Below, piece after piece: positions 1 through 12,719 of a DNA stretch of 64,000 bases. The notes under the pieces are model-generated. The model had not been told where the DNA came from. It saw only the letters and a list, made by a program, of their open reading frames with translations, and made no database searches. The DNA is from Symsagittifera roscoffensis. Taxonomy: Eukaryota > Xenacoelomorpha > Acoela > Convolutidae. The position numbers were made by a program, and so were the translations under genes. Position 1 is the first letter of the stretch. Every line of letters begins with the position of its first letter. The stretch spans positions 23,246,197-23,310,196 of the forward strand of contig NC_087068.1 in NCBI RefSeq assembly GCF_963678635.1, read 5' to 3'.

Positions 1-2070
1 ACTGCTTAGCTCTCACCACCATTGAAAATCTTTTTTATCTGCTAGAAATTAAAGAAATATATCTATAATTAGGCATAAATGAAGTGTTTGCAACATGAGT
101 ATATTTTTTTTGCACTGAAGTGTAATCAGAAACAATTCAGCGCGAGACGAGAATGCTTTGGACCATAATGCCATACCTGGAACTTATTCGCAACAAGCTG
201 GTCAAAACTTAATACAAAACCAAGGCCTAAACACAGCTCAGAAGCCGAAGCTAAAAAACAGTAGTTTTTTCTTGCTGAAACCCAAAAAATTAGTTGCATT
301 ACTTTAAAATTTCTTTGATTTTTAAACAACTCAATAAGAAAAAAATGCATGAAACTATCATAATTCAATTTCGAATGTTTTGAGATTACGATAAAACGAG
401 ATTTCTTCAACAAACAAAAACTTATTTTTTAAACTATCGGTTTTTTTTCAGAAAAAATCTATGAGTTTTCTACTCTGCATAGATTTCTCACCTAAATGTT
501 GAGTTCCTTCTCTAATACTTGCCCAAAAATATCACTTCTTGGCACTCTTTTTTTTTTTTTCATTTAGAATTTCAATCTAACAGAAATGCATCTTTCGTTG
601 ATTATTTTTTCTGAGAAACCATTAAACTAATCCCGTTGTAGCTCCCAAACGTTCCTGATGCCCAGTTTTTAAGCTTTGAAATCTGATATAAATTATTCCG
701 TGAATGTATAATTATGTGGAGTCCAATATTGATCTGTGATAAAAATAAACATATTACTCTCTTCAAAACTTATGTTGAACTAGAGGAAAGATTACAGAAA
801 GTTCATCAATAAAGAGAACTGAAAATGAGGAGGCTCAAGCAGAACTGAGGGTCACATGGCAGAAGACAAGCGGCCACCACCATCAGCGCTGTCAAAATGA
901 ATTTGATTGCTTTAAAAGTTTCCGAAGAGCAGAAGAATATTTGGTTTTTGACATCACTCACAGCTCGGATAAGAAGCAAAAAATTTAAAACTAACGAGGC
1001 GAGTAGTATAGTACAGAAGAGAAAGGAAAAATTCTGATTAGCAAACCTTTAATCTGCCCAAAAGTACTGATTTTGCAAGATGACACTAATTCAAAATTTC
1101 GAAAAATTGAGATAGTCAAATTTGCAATGAATCATTACATATAGCCATTACATTGATAGACATTACAATTTAAAAAATACATTCAAATAGAGGGTTGTCT
1201 GATAGATACCACCCGTTTTAATAAGGATGAAGCAAAGGTAATTTTGATTTTTTAAAAGGCTATGAACCGTACGTAAAGTTCTAAACAAATTTTTCACGCT
1301 TTGTTCAACTGATTAATTTAACTTAAATTGAAAAATTGTTGAATAGATAATGAACACTAAATGACGAGAAAGAAACTGATTTGTACTAACTTCTGCGGCT
1401 AGGTGAACTTATTAAAACAGTCAGCTAAAAAAAACTACAATTTTATATTTGGAAAAAAATATATATTAAACAACTTCCATTCATGAAAACTATGATAAGC
1501 GTTTTTCCATAGAAGTCAAACTTTTAAAAAACATTTCAAACGTTGTTTGATATCAATTTTTATTAGTTAGGAGCCTTTTATGCTTCACGGAGAGCTCTTT
1601 TGTTGTTAGATTTTGTTGCAAGTGTTTAACTCCTAAGCAACGTACTCCTAAATTTACTCCTAATTTTTTCTTTAAAGCTGGTTTAGTAAAAAATTTTTTG
1701 ATTTTTCATTTTTCGAATTGAACCGTTAACGATTCTGTCTGTTTCAATAATGTTTTACGTGCTTGTATAGTTCACTCATCACACCACACACCAAGAATGA
1801 CACCAAAATGTAAAAAAAAAACAATTCTTTGAAGTTTTTTAAGGAATATTGTCGGTATATTCTGTGCTAATTGCACAGCAATAGTCTATTCATGTTCTTA
1901 CAAACCATTACAACTCCAAGGTCTTTGACTCTTGATTATAAACTTGTACCATTATCCGCTCGTATATCAGGGTAAAGCTTTTAATGTGTCGACTGCACTT
2001 TGAGGCCAAATGAAAAAAGTTAGAAAAATTAACGCAGAAGTCTAAAAAAAATGTCTCTCGATTCTTCTTC
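1..2070. other. AT-rich intergenic stretch, nothing recognised
   Basis: This is AT-rich sequence with many homopolymer runs. Short open frames exist, including one of 95 codons on the minus strand at 126-413, but none shows a recognisable motif. I see no tandem array, RNA gene or transposon end in it. Confidence 0.5.
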
Positions 2071-2076
2071 TTTTCA

Positions 2077-2960
2077 TTGCCTCTCATCACTTTGAAAGGA
2101 AAAATTCGCCGCATTCTACTAGCGTTTCCGAAAAATAAACGTCGCGACTTTGCAACTTGCAACCAGCGCAGACATGCGCGATCGGATATGATCGATTTCA
2201 GCGTTTTTTGTCCGGAATTTTTCGACCAAACATTGGTGTGCCAAGACTTCCGCAATGAGATTGGATATTTCAAGTTTTTGGAACAGAAAATGCGTCGTTT
2301 CATTTGCGATGATTACGGGTGAAGCATGACGGGACCAATTTCGTGATGGGCCGGACCATTTTTTGATTTGCTTTTAGAGTTCACTTCTTTCATTCTCAAA
2401 TAGTCGTCCTTTGACCAACTAAAAACAATAAGAGCTTCAAAAAGACAAAATAATGATTTAAACCTAAATTGGACAGTGAGTTATTCAATTTTACGAAGTA
2501 CGGAGCGTTCCTTTTAGTGCACTAATTTCATTTAAAGTAGAATTTCCTCGTTTCGTTTTTTCTCTTACGGGATTCTATGTGGAAGTTGAGAGTGAGGTTA
2601 AAAAGTCGGGTAACTTTTAGAACTTAGTCTAAAAGCGCAGAACCTGAGCGGGTTACTCAATCTAAACCAAAATCAGATAGATTGACGTAAAACAAAAAAA
2701 AATACTTTTAAATTAGGAAAAGGAAAACTATTTTTTTGCAAGTATTAACCACATTTTTGAAACAATTTATAAAAAAAAACTGCAACGAAAAAATCCAACT
2801 CGAATAATTTTTAATGGTTTGCGTTGGATTTTTCTATCGTCTGAGTAAATAAATTACGAACAATATAAGCTGAATAAATCTCAAAAACTACAATGACATC
2901 CGGCTGTTAACTTCAATTTCACGTTCTGGTGTTTGATCCTTTAGTACGCTCATGGAAGAT
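2077..2960 (+). repeat. Dispersed repeat, copy A
   Basis: This block reappears in the same orientation at 9940-10830 and inverted, in part, at 6074-6370. Shared landmarks include GCGCGATCGGATATGAT, CATGACGGGACCAATT and GTCCTTTGACCAACTAAA. The copies are clearly related but diverged by many substitutions and small indels. No protein-coding capacity is conserved among them, so I read it as a non-coding mobile or duplicated unit. Confidence 0.75.
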
Positions 2961-3289
2961 TCTATTCAGTTCACCATATATGACAGACAAGTTTATGTCC
3001 AAGAACACAGTATTAGAGAGATGAGCGTTTCATTTTTGCTGTCACAGTAGGTTTAAACTGCCCAGCTCAGATTTTTGAAATTAATCTGTTGAAATTGTTG
3101 CTTTATTGCCTCAAATTTATTGCCGCCGACTTGAGTCTTTAATCAGATTTTTTACCAGTGCTCAGTGCAAAGTAGGACGTTTAAAACTCAGTTCTAAAAA
3201 GCCACTGTGGCCATCTGACATTCCAGCAAGGGCACTATAAAATGTTTGCAATGAACTATACCCTCATCTTACTATCCTTTTCAATGAAC

Positions 3290-4660
3290 ATCTAAAAATT
3301 AACATCTTTCCCGATAAGCTTACAAAAACCACTGTCACAGCAATATACGAAAAAGTCGGTAAAGAACTAACAGAATACTACAGGCCAATCTCAAAAACAG
3401 GTGCATTATCAAAAGTTTTCGGAAAAGTATACAATCAAAGTAACGAATATCTTTTGTCGCAAAACCTGCTAAGCAACACACAATTTGGTTTCAGAGCCTC
3501 TTATTCAAGCAAAGATGCAAACTTATTTTTCACCGGAATTTTAGGAAAATCAATTGATCGCAACAAGTTTGTTGCCTGCTCATTATTAGATCTTTCCAAA
3601 GCGTTTGACTGTTTGATCATAAGTCTCTACAACAAAAACCTAAATCTCTCCTTTTTTCTGAAAACGCAACATAAAGATAACTTTTTTCATTAGCAACCAA
3701 GAACAGGAAACAATGGTCAACAAAGTTGACTCAGATTGAATTTCCTTGCATCAAGGTGTCGGTCAGGTCCATGTTTCGGGACCTCGAACTTTAATCTGTA
3801 TATCAACGACTAAAACAAACAGTTACCTAACTAGTGCAAATTATAACCGTATGCAGATTACACGCTGCTTCACGAAAATCAAAATGCTGATATCGCAAAT
3901 AAAGAACGAGAATAGTTTGCGAAATTTTATCAATTTAATTTTATAGGCAATCATTACAACTGAAAACTGAAAAGCGGAACTTATCATTTTCAGCAGAAAA
4001 CATTCGCGAAATCATGAGAAAAAAAGCTTTCAATTAAATTAAATCAAAACATCATTGAAGAAAAAACAAAGTCAAAAACCTCGGAGTGATATAAGATCAA
4101 TTTTTATCGCTTCCAGAGGAAGTTTCTTGTTTTAATGGCCTGCGGAATTAAAACACTCCAATCAATCAAAAACCCATTCCAATCAAAATTCGCTTTTTAA
4201 TCATGAACTTATTAGTTACCAGTCATCTTCATACCCGGTCATACTTTTGAGTGGAATATCATCCAATTGATTGATTTCAGTAAAAACCAACAAAACTGGG
4301 CCATGAAAATCTGCTGCGATTGTGTAAGCTTTGACTCAGAGTCTGATGTGAAATTGAAAGATAATAAAATGCCTATACCGATGTTTCTTGATTGTAATAT
4401 AGTATGCCACGTCTGGAAAAATTAAAAACCAATTGAACTCAAAAATTCAATACGAAAACTACCATATTGACACAAATATGGGAACTAAAAAATTATACTT
4501 CGTAGAAAGATATAACGGACAATTGATAGAAAACTCGTTTTTTAAACGATCAGTGATGATATGGAATCAAATTATAGATGACAAAGTAAACTTATGGGGT
4601 ATACTAACAAACCAACAAGAAAAGATCAAAATTTAAAGTTAGATTTTATGAATATTGAAG
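3290..4660 (+). pseudogene. Decayed non-LTR retrotransposon reverse transcriptase fragment
   Basis: Reading across frames on the plus strand gives a typical non-LTR RT. There is a YRPIS-like segment near 3380, a QFGFR segment near 3480, and the first catalytic block LLDLSKAFD near 3585-3610. A degraded QG..LGP block and an IND-like segment follow near 3750-3810. The frame breaks repeatedly and no YADD block is intact. The CR1/Jockey-type order of motifs is what I recognise. The boundary near 4660 is approximate. It is a dead remnant immediately left of the palindrome. Confidence 0.7.
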
Positions 4661-4705
4661 GAAGATCCATCAGTGGCAACCTATGTTTAATTATCGTGAA
4701 AAAAA

Positions 4706-6070
4706 ATTTATGTTCATTGAGGGAAAAACAGTATCTCCACTTGCCTTATTTTTGGTCTATAAAATACATGTTTAAATTATACCTTGTTTTTATTGTAAGT
4801 TTATGTTCACTTGAATTTCATTGATATCTGACTTACACTTGCTCTTTTGAAATTAAGTCAATTTGCATTTCAAGTGTTTATTTTTTTCCGAAACGGTTTT
4901 TTCAGTACTGGATTATATGAAAAAAACTTTAGATGATATAGATTTACTAATTGAATTAGTGCTGTGATTTAGCCAGCCAATTTTCTCAATACTTTTGTAG
5001 TCGCACAAACTACTTTTCCAATTCGTGTTGTATGATTGTGCATAATCAGTTCAACATTTAAGCTTTTGGGTTTTTCAAATTTTACCCAGCTGATAGCATA
5101 AATCTATTGGAGCCAGTTTTGAGAATCGTGGCAATATTTATTGTCTTGGCATTAGCTTCGGCTAATATATCACAACAGAATGTGGCCGATTGATCATAAT
5201 CGAGTTTCAAAAGTTTTTGTCACTTGAACCATCAAAACACGTCTAGGAGAAAGAGTTAATAGTATTGAATATACCTTTGATGAACTGTTACTCAAATTCA
5301 ATTCTTTTTTCCTTAGACTGGCAATGAAATCTTTTAAGGAAACTATTATGTCTACAATTGCAAAAACGACAATTGTTAGTTTCACGTGAAACTAAAATTT
5401 GTCGCTTTGCAACTGTAGACATGTTAGTTTCCTTTCAAGATTTTATTGCCAAAGTAGTGGAAAAAAATTAGTGACTTTGAGTAATAATTCTACAAATATA
5501 TATTCAATACTATTAACGCTTTCTCCTAGACGTGCTTTGATGGTTCAAGTGACAAAAATCTTTTGAAACTCGATTATGATCAATCGGCCACATTCTGTTG
5601 TGATATATTAGCCGACGTTAATGCCAAGACAATAAATATTGCCACGATTCTCAAAACTGGCTCCAATAGATTTATGCTATCAGCTGGGTAAAATTTGAAA
5701 AACCCAAAAGCTTAAATGTTGAACTGATTATGCACAATCATACAACACGAATTGGAAAAGTTTGTGCGACTACAAAAGTATTGAGAAAATTGGCTGGCTA
5801 AATCACAGCACTAATTCAATTAGTAAATCTATATCATCTAAAGTTTTTTTTCATATAATCCAGTACTGAAAAAACCGTTTCGGAAAAAAATAAAGACTTG
5901 AACTGCAAATTGACTTAATTTCAAAAGAGCAAGTGTAAGTCAGATATCAATGAAATTCAAGTGAACATAAGCTTACATTAAAAACAAGGTATAATTTAAA
6001 CATGTATATTATAGACCAAAAATAAGGCAAGTGGAGATACTGTTTTCCCTAAATGAACATAAAATTTTAT
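4706..6070. repeat. Near-perfect 1.36-kb palindrome (two ~680-bp arms)
   Basis: The left arm (about 4706-5385) and right arm (about 5386-6070) are reverse complements of each other, by eye about 85-90% matched along the whole length. The centre is the palindrome TAGTTTCACGTGAAACTA around 5377-5394, so there is essentially no spacer. The outer ends carry ATTTATGTTCATT and its complement. No transposase is present. It could be a foldback element or a palindromic duplication; transcription would give a long hairpin RNA. Confidence 0.85.
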
Positions 6071-6073
6071 TTG

Positions 6074-6370
6074 GTCAAAGGACGACTATTTGAGAATGAA
6101 ACAGGTGAATTCTAAAAGCAAGTCAACAAATGGTCTAGCCGATCACAAAATTGGTCCCGTCATGCTCCTCCCGCAGTCATCGCAAATCAAAAGACGTGTT
6201 TTTTTTTGCTTCAAAAACTTGAAATATCCATGCCTCAATGCAAAAGTCTAGGCACACCAATATTTGGTCGAAAAATTATGGAATAAAACGCTGAACTCGA
6301 TCATATCCGATCTCGCATATCTGCACTGGTTTCAAGTTGCAAAGTCGTCACGTTTATATTTCGGATACCC
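6074..6370 (-). repeat. Dispersed repeat, copy B (inverted)
   Basis: This is the reverse complement of the first third of copies A and C, from GTCCTTTGACCAA back through the CATGACGGGACCAATT block to GATCGGATATGA. It ends abruptly at the right edge of the 4706-6070 palindrome. That suggests the palindrome interrupts or replaced the rest of the repeat. Confidence 0.7.
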
Positions 6371-6579
6371 CAGTTTTGGGCCAAAACAAAGCAGACGCCT
6401 GAGGTTCAAATTACTATGACCAGTATATTGTGAGTGCTACGAGTTTGATGTACGTAAATTAATAGTCTCTGCTCGTGACCTTGCTTGCGATTGGTACCAT
6501 ATGATCATTTCACTTCATTATAGCATTGAGTTATCCGCGCATCCTGCAGTGAGGCCAGCGTTGTATCAGTTAAAACGAG

Positions 6580-7145
6580 CCGTATGGGGTCGAGGTTTTC
6601 GGTTCATGTTTCGACCGACTCGAGTAAATTTTGGTTAATTTTGACCGTCTCGACCGAGGCTCGTTATTTGTCGACCGACTCGACCCAAACTGTCTATGTT
6701 TCGTCTATGATCGACCGAGGAAAATATTTTGACCAAGTTCGGTCGCTACTAGCTTACCTGTTTGGTCCCGTGACAAAACTACTTTCGATGATTTGTCTCA
6801 CCTATTTTCTAAAACGAAAAGCCACAACGGGAATCAAATTTACTCTTCGGAGTTGGTAAAGGGTTTCGGATACAATAGACTCACTTGGCACGTTTGGCAT
6901 GCAAAGTAGAGAAATTAGGATGCTTACTGTTAGAACTAACCACATACTGTTTTTATTTGGGAGCACAGTGTTTTTGAGGACTCAACAAGTAAACTAAAAC
7001 CGTTCCTTCAAGGAAAAACGTTTAGGCCATTTTCAACCGAGGAAGAAACTTTCCGACTGAGTTCTACCGAGGAGTTTCGACATATAAAAATCATTTCGAC
7101 CATGTTGGACTGAGCGAAACTTTTTGACTGAGTTCGGCCCTTGTT
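6580..7145. repeat. Degenerate short tandem motif, TTTCGACCGACTCGA type
   Basis: Units related to TCGACCGACTCGA recur from 6590 to 6725, with looser versions (CCGACTGAGTTC, TTTCGACC) at 7030-7140. The unit is about 15-30 bp and poorly conserved. An open frame at 6584-6859 exists because the motif lacks stops, and its translation is itself repetitive. I do not regard it as a gene. Confidence 0.5.
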
Positions 7146-9939
7146 TTCCAAAATCAGCTTTTTCAAAACCTGGGCAAGGTGCATAAAACGCTATAACTAT
7201 TTATGTTCAAACTGATTTTCAAAAAACTAGTCAAGCCCTACGGCGCAATCAGGTTTCTCACTTTTTTGCTTTTTGCGCGCTTTGCTCAACCTCTGAATAG
7301 CTTCTTTTTTTTCATAAATGTTTCAAAAATTTTTTTATCTGTATTGGAACCCTGAAACACTGCTCACCACTTACCCGTGCTCTTGACAGTGTCAACATGT
7401 TACAACAGTGTAAACATGGAGCAAACTTTTAACTACATTACTGCTTAGCTCATTCAATCTTTTGAAACACATTGAATACAATTAAAATCAACTAAATTCA
7501 GTAAATTTAAATCGATCAAAGTAGAAAAGCGAAAAACACCTCAACTCTTTTATCTGCAGCTCGATATGACTCCTCTAATGTTTTGGTTTAATGCTCAACT
7601 GTTTCACTACAAGTTGATGGCATAGACCCACTCAAAGGAACGCAAGAAAAAATGAGAAAGCGAACCTGTTTTGACATACAGTCATAAAATTGATAAAACG
7701 GACAAAAACTGAAAACAATGATTTTTTAACATTGAGCTTTTTGATTCTGTTCTTTTTTCACAGAAAAGGTCGAAATAAACAATACTACTAAAAATTGCAT
7801 GTCCCTATGTTTTTTATTTAAAAAGGAATTAAAGTTTTTTTTTCAAAAAAAGAAAATAATTTTAATTCGGATAGAGGTTTCAGTTCAGTCATTTTAAGAG
7901 TGAGCGACAGTTACACTGGGTCAACAATCCTTTGTGATCAGAGAAAAAAAAACTGTTTTTGAATTGTTTTACTGTTAGAAAATAAGCAAGCTGAGCAAAT
8001 TTTAAATGTGAAACGTTTTTTCTTCTACTGGGACTTAAACTTAATCATCCAGCTTGTTGGACCAAAATATGTTCACTGTTTGAAAAGTATTCGCTATGAG
8101 GGTATTTAAAACATTTAAGTACTGAATTTTTTTGTTCTTCTTTTTATTCCCCGCAGAATTGCAAGTTGCTGCAAGCAAGTCACAATGAGAAGCACGGAAG
8201 CAGGTCGCAATGGAAAAACCAAAGAAGGAAAACGCCGATAAGTTTGATAACCCAAAAATGCATAACGTTATAAACTCGAAGTTGCTCGTTAAAAGTTGAC
8301 TGAACTCGCGCGCTTCACGTGCTCGTCCAAAAAGAAGGCGGAAAACGCCGTTCACTTAATTAACATTTGAAACTATTGTTTGTTCGGTTTGTGAGACAAA
8401 GCAATAAAACTTGTGCTCAGATGAAATCAATGTATCCATTATTCAAGTTAAATGCCTAACTTGTAACGTTTCATCTTCAATAGATCAAAAATTATCCAAC
8501 GCCAAGAGGGAACACAAGTGCGCTAGTTTCAGCCAAAGTGGTAAAAAGCAGTGTGCAACTAATTTATTTCTATGCACGTTTCTAGACTTTGTCTCACTTC
8601 GGTCAATCTATGTCGAGAAATTGTTGCTTTAGAAACATCTTAAAAATGGGACAAACGTAAAGCTGTACCTAAATGGTATGGAGCAATAAGTTCTCGACAT
8701 AGACTGACCGATGTGAGACAAAGTCTAGAAACGTGCATGGAAATAATTTACTTTCACACTGCGTTTTACCATCTTTACTAAAATTAACACACCAAGCTTG
8801 TGTTCTATCTTTGCAGTGGATAATATGTGTTCTATTGGAGTTGAGAAAACGCAAGTCAAATATATACTTCGAAAAATTGATTCAATGATGTCGTCAGAGC
8901 CCAAAATTGAATTGGAATCACAAAATGGAAGTATCGGGGAAATAAAATGAGAGTAAAATATTTTTTATATTTTTAAAATGTTTTACCTACCTTCATAGCA
9001 TATTGTATATATTTCAAGTCCCGATAAAAGATATAAATTCACTTTTTAATTTGCTCAGCTCGCTTATTTTCTGGCAGTGTTCTTTTCTCTGATCACAAAA
9101 GTTGTTGGTCCAGTGTATCTGTTGCGCACTCTTAAATTAAGTGAATCGGCTGAAACCTCTGTCCGAGAGAAAAAGCTTTTTCTTTTTTAAAATTCAAAAT
9201 CCTTCAAAACTGAAAAATTTGGGGACATGCTTTTTCAGTGGTTTCATTTATGTCATCTGTTTCTATGAAAAAGAGCTTTTTCAAGAAAGCTCAATATGAT
9301 GCTAAGAATTTTTTTTTTTCGGTTTTTGTCCGTTTCATCAATTTAATGACTGTATATCAAACAGCTTCACTTTATCATCTTTTCTTAAGCGGGTCTATAC
9401 TACTGGGTCTATACTACTTGAAGTGAAACAATTAAGCACTAAGCAAAACACGAGAAGTGTCAGATCGAGCCCCAGATAAAAGATTTGCAATTTTTTGCAT
9501 TTTTATTTTGATCAATTTGCAACTACTGATGTTATTTGATTTAAATTGTCTGCAATCCGTTTTAAAAGATTGAGTGGGCTAGGTAGTTAAGTAGTTAAAA
9601 GTTTGCTCTATATTTAAACTTTTGTAACATGGTGACACAGTCATTAGCACGGGTACCTGGTCAGCAGTGTTTCCGGGTTTTTTTCCAGGTAGAAATGTAC
9701 TTGATTTTTTTTTTGAAAAGTCAGAAAAAATATACGCAGAGGTTGAGCAATGAGCGCAACCAGGAAAAAAACTAAAACGCTGTATGCGCCTTGCGCCCTG
9801 ACTGGTTTTGTTGAGAAGCTTTGTCACCCACGGAGACTAAAACTTTACGTACATCAAATTCGTATCAATCAAATTTTACTCACTAAAGCAATCTCAACTT
9901 CGAGCGTCTTCCCTGGTTGACCAAAAACTGGCAATTCCG

Positions 9940-10830
9940 AAAAAATAACGTCGCGACTTCGTAACTCTCAACAGGTGCACATATGCGCGATCGGATATGA
10001 TTAAGTTCAGCGTTTTCCGTCTGGAATTTTTCGACCAAATATTGGTGTGCCTAGACTTCCGCATTGAGGCATGGATATTTCAAGTTTTTGAAGCAAAAAA
10101 AATACGTCTTTTGATTTGCGATGATTGCGGGAGGAGCATGACGGGACCAATTTTGTGATCGGCTAGACCAGTTGTTGAATTGCTTTTGGAATTCACTTCT
10201 TTCATTATCAAATAGTCAAATAGTCGTCCTTTGACCAACTAAACAAAAAGAGCTTCAAAAAGACAAAAAAAATCCTTTTAACCTAAATTGAATGGTGAAT
10301 TGTTCAATTTTTTAATTGTAGGAAGTAAGGAGCATTTCTTTTGGTAAACTAATTTCTTTAAAAATAGAATTGCCTCGTTTTGTTTTTCTCTTAGGTGATT
10401 CTAAGTGCAAGTTGATAGTGAGGTTAAAAATTGGGGCAAATTTTAACTTTTGGTCGAAATGCGCAGAGCCTGAGCGGGTTACTTAATCTAAATCTAAATC
10501 AGGTAGCTTGATGAATAGCAAAAAGTTTTCACTTTGCCAAATGGAGTACTTTTTATTTCGCAAGTATTAACCACATTTTTGATACAATTTATGAAAAAAC
10601 TGAAACAAAAAAATCCAACTACATCTAATTTTAATGGTTCTCGTTTGATATTTCTATCGTCTGGAAAAATGAAATTCGATCAATACAAACCGAATAAATC
10701 TTGAAATTATAATGAATTTTGGCTGTTTTCTTCATTTTGGCGTTCTGGTGTTTGATCCTTGGGTATGCTAATTGTAAATTTTTGCAGCTCACCATAGATG
10801 ACAGACAAGTTCCAGTCACCATGGAGTTCA
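9940..10830 (+). repeat. Dispersed repeat, copy C
   Basis: This is co-linear with copy A at 2077-2960 over almost its full length, including a shared block on CTTGA...GATGAATAGCAAAAAG-type sequence and the end near GTTTGATCCTT. Its first 300 bp also pair with inverted copy B as the outermost part of the large inverted repeat. No coding capacity is seen. Confidence 0.75.
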
Positions 10831-11735
10831 GCGGTTTTTTGTCTGAAATTGCTTTTCAGTAGCGCATTCTTTTAAAAAATATAGATGAAAATGGTTTCTT
10901 AATTGAATTGGCTGATCGCGTCAATTAAGAACTGAATGGCTGAATCTCAGTGTTGTGATTCAGCCAGTTAGTTTTCTCAAAACTTTTAAAAGTTCTATCT
11001 GAAACGATGAATAGCAAAAAACTGATTTTCATATAGCGGAGAAACATCCGAAGAGCACACGATTAGAACTAAATTTATCTTGTACAAAGCGTTTTGACAA
11101 AATTGCTTTTTGACTTTATTTAATATTTTTTGTCCTAAAATGTGTGAAAAGGTTGCGATCTGCTGTTGGAGTTAAATCTACCAGATATTTCTTTTTCTTG
11201 CAAGATGGTGTTGTTTTGATCAACAATTGATGCCCTCTTGAGTGCTAATAAAATTGATAACATTTGACGATCCAGAGTTGTTGCCTTTCGGATAAATCGC
11301 TGAGTGAACTGCAAGATATCTCATAATCTCCTTCTTGTGCATCATAAACAACAACTTGTTCTAATCACTATTTTAAAACATTTTGAGCACGACTGATATA
11401 ATTAAATTATCTCTCATGAGGAAATAGGAGTCCCTAAATTTCACTTTGAAAATTAATGCATTTTTGCAAAAATTCTTATACTTTGTTTGCGATAATTAAA
11501 ACTTCTTGATTGGCCACTTCGTTTTCAGTGGCTATTGTTGGATCATAACTTGGGCAAAAAAGTAGGTAGAACAAAATCACCTGAAGTCAAGCTGGTTGAG
11601 AGACTAATGATTGACTATGACTGCTCTGAAGCGATTGAAAGGTTTTTTGGTCTAATAGTGAAAACGATTAGGGCTTGAATTTTTTTTTTCAATTTTTGGA
11701 GGTGAAATTGCGCCGTATCCATCTCGGTCACGAGG
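10831..11735. other. AT-rich spacer with a weak copy of the palindrome arm
   Basis: About 10900-11000 contains TGTGATTCAGCCAGTTAGTTTTCTCAA, which resembles part of the palindrome arm near 4970-5000. Otherwise I see nothing in this stretch. Confidence 0.4.
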
Positions 11736-12260
11736 AATTGTTTATTGGTTGCGACGTCTCCGACTTGGTCCGGAAAGTTGTGCCAGTCCCGCCTTGGTCT
11801 GGAAAGTCGCACAAACTCCGCCTTGGTCGCAAAAGTCGCACCGGATCCGTGGCACCGCGTGTCGCAAAGCCTCCGGAAATCATAAGCATGCCGAGGTTTT
11901 GAGTCTGGAATGTCTGGGCATAAAGCCTGAAAAGTCAGGACATGAGTCGCGCCATGGGTCGCGCCGCATCCGGAATCAGACTCTAATTGCATATTTGCCC
12001 CTAGTGTTTGAGCCTGGAGAAACTGTACTTGAGTCGCACCGTGAGTCACGAAGTCTAGACATACCAAAATTTGGTCGCAAAACTCTAGACAAGCCAATTT
12101 TTGCAACCAAAAATTGGTATTTCCAGACTTTCTTGACCTACGGCGCGACCCATGTCCAGACTTTACAGACTCAAACTATCGTCTATGCAATTTGGGTCTA
12201 AATGTGGATGCGGCGCAACAGTCAAAATCTGGACCAGAGATTGTGACAACTTGCGAAAAA
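11736..12260 (+). repeat. Short-motif-rich repeat (GTCGCGCC/GTCTGGA type)
   Basis: Loosely repeated words such as GTCGCACC, GTCTGGAAA, TTGGTCGCAAAA and CCAGACT occur every 20-40 bp. The region is far richer in G+C than its surroundings. It leads directly into the direct repeat at 12150. Overlapping open frames on both strands here are by-products of the motif and have no recognisable domain. Confidence 0.5.
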
Positions 12261-12545
12261 AACCTTGCGCAAGAAAGTCTGAAAGATTGCCAGGGTTCAC
12301 CAGGGGAGATGTGCAACTCTTACCTTCATTTTAACTGACGTTTGTGTAATTGATGAACGTTTGATGTTCTGATGTTCGGATTTCAAGGCAACTTAAAATG
12401 CCTTAACCCTCTATTTTGTAAATGCATGTTTTTCAAGGAAAAAATAATAAAGTGATGCTGACATGAAAAAAATGAGAGTGAGTTGTGTTTCAAGAAAAGT
12501 AAATATGAGGTCGGGATTGTCATTTTTAACAAAGAGGAGGACAGC
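12150..12545 (+). repeat. ~400-bp direct repeat, left copy
   Basis: It matches 13860-14301 in the same orientation with scattered substitutions and small indels. Landmarks are GCAATTTGGGTCTAA, CTTCATTTTAACTGACGTT, CTCTATTTTGTAAATGCATG and AACAAAGAGGAGGACAGC. The two copies bracket about 1.3 kb. They could be terminal repeats of a small non-coding element or a plain duplication. I see no primer site, polypurine tract or target duplication. Confidence 0.65.
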
Positions 12546-12580
12546 CGATAGCTCAAAGTGTAAAAAAAAAAATTGGAAAA

Positions 12581-12682
12581 CGTTAAAGTCCTAATAGCCT
12601 GGAGCGATAACATTCTGGAGACCAAACTTGCCGTTAAAGTCCTAATAGCCTGGAGCGATAAAATTCTGGAGACCAAACTTGC
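12581..12682 (+). repeat. 51-bp tandem duplication, two copies
   Basis: The unit begins CGTTAAAGTCCTAATAGC and occurs at 12581-12631 and 12632-12682 with one difference (ACATTC versus AAATTC), followed by the first few bases of a third copy. The near-identity implies a recent slippage or duplication event. Confidence 0.9.
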
Positions 12683-12719
12683 CGTTTAACCGGAAGTTAT
12701 TAGGAATACCAAACTATGA

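Larger units (their letters stand above)
6074..10250. repeat. Large interrupted inverted repeat centred near 8650
   Basis: Sequence from 6074 to about 8640 is mirrored by the reverse complement of about 8660-10250. Checkpoints: 6437-6480 pairs with 9837-9860 (GATGTACGTAAA); 7195-8000 pairs with 9040-9830 (GGTTGAGCAA, AGCACGGGTA and GTCCGTTT blocks); and 8505-8632 pairs with 8669-8800 (GACAAAGTCTAGAAACGTGCAT). The left arm carries extra material: a CGACCGACTCG-rich insert at about 6480-7190 and a further unmatched part at about 8010-8400. The arms are more diverged than in the 4706-6070 palindrome. Confidence 0.7.

Noticed and set aside
126-413. 95-codon minus-strand open frame
   Set aside because: No motif, AT-rich composition and no neighbour supporting a gene.
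6584-6859. 91-codon frame with Ser/Thr repeats
   Set aside because: The repeats in the protein mirror the CGACCGACTCG nucleotide repeat.
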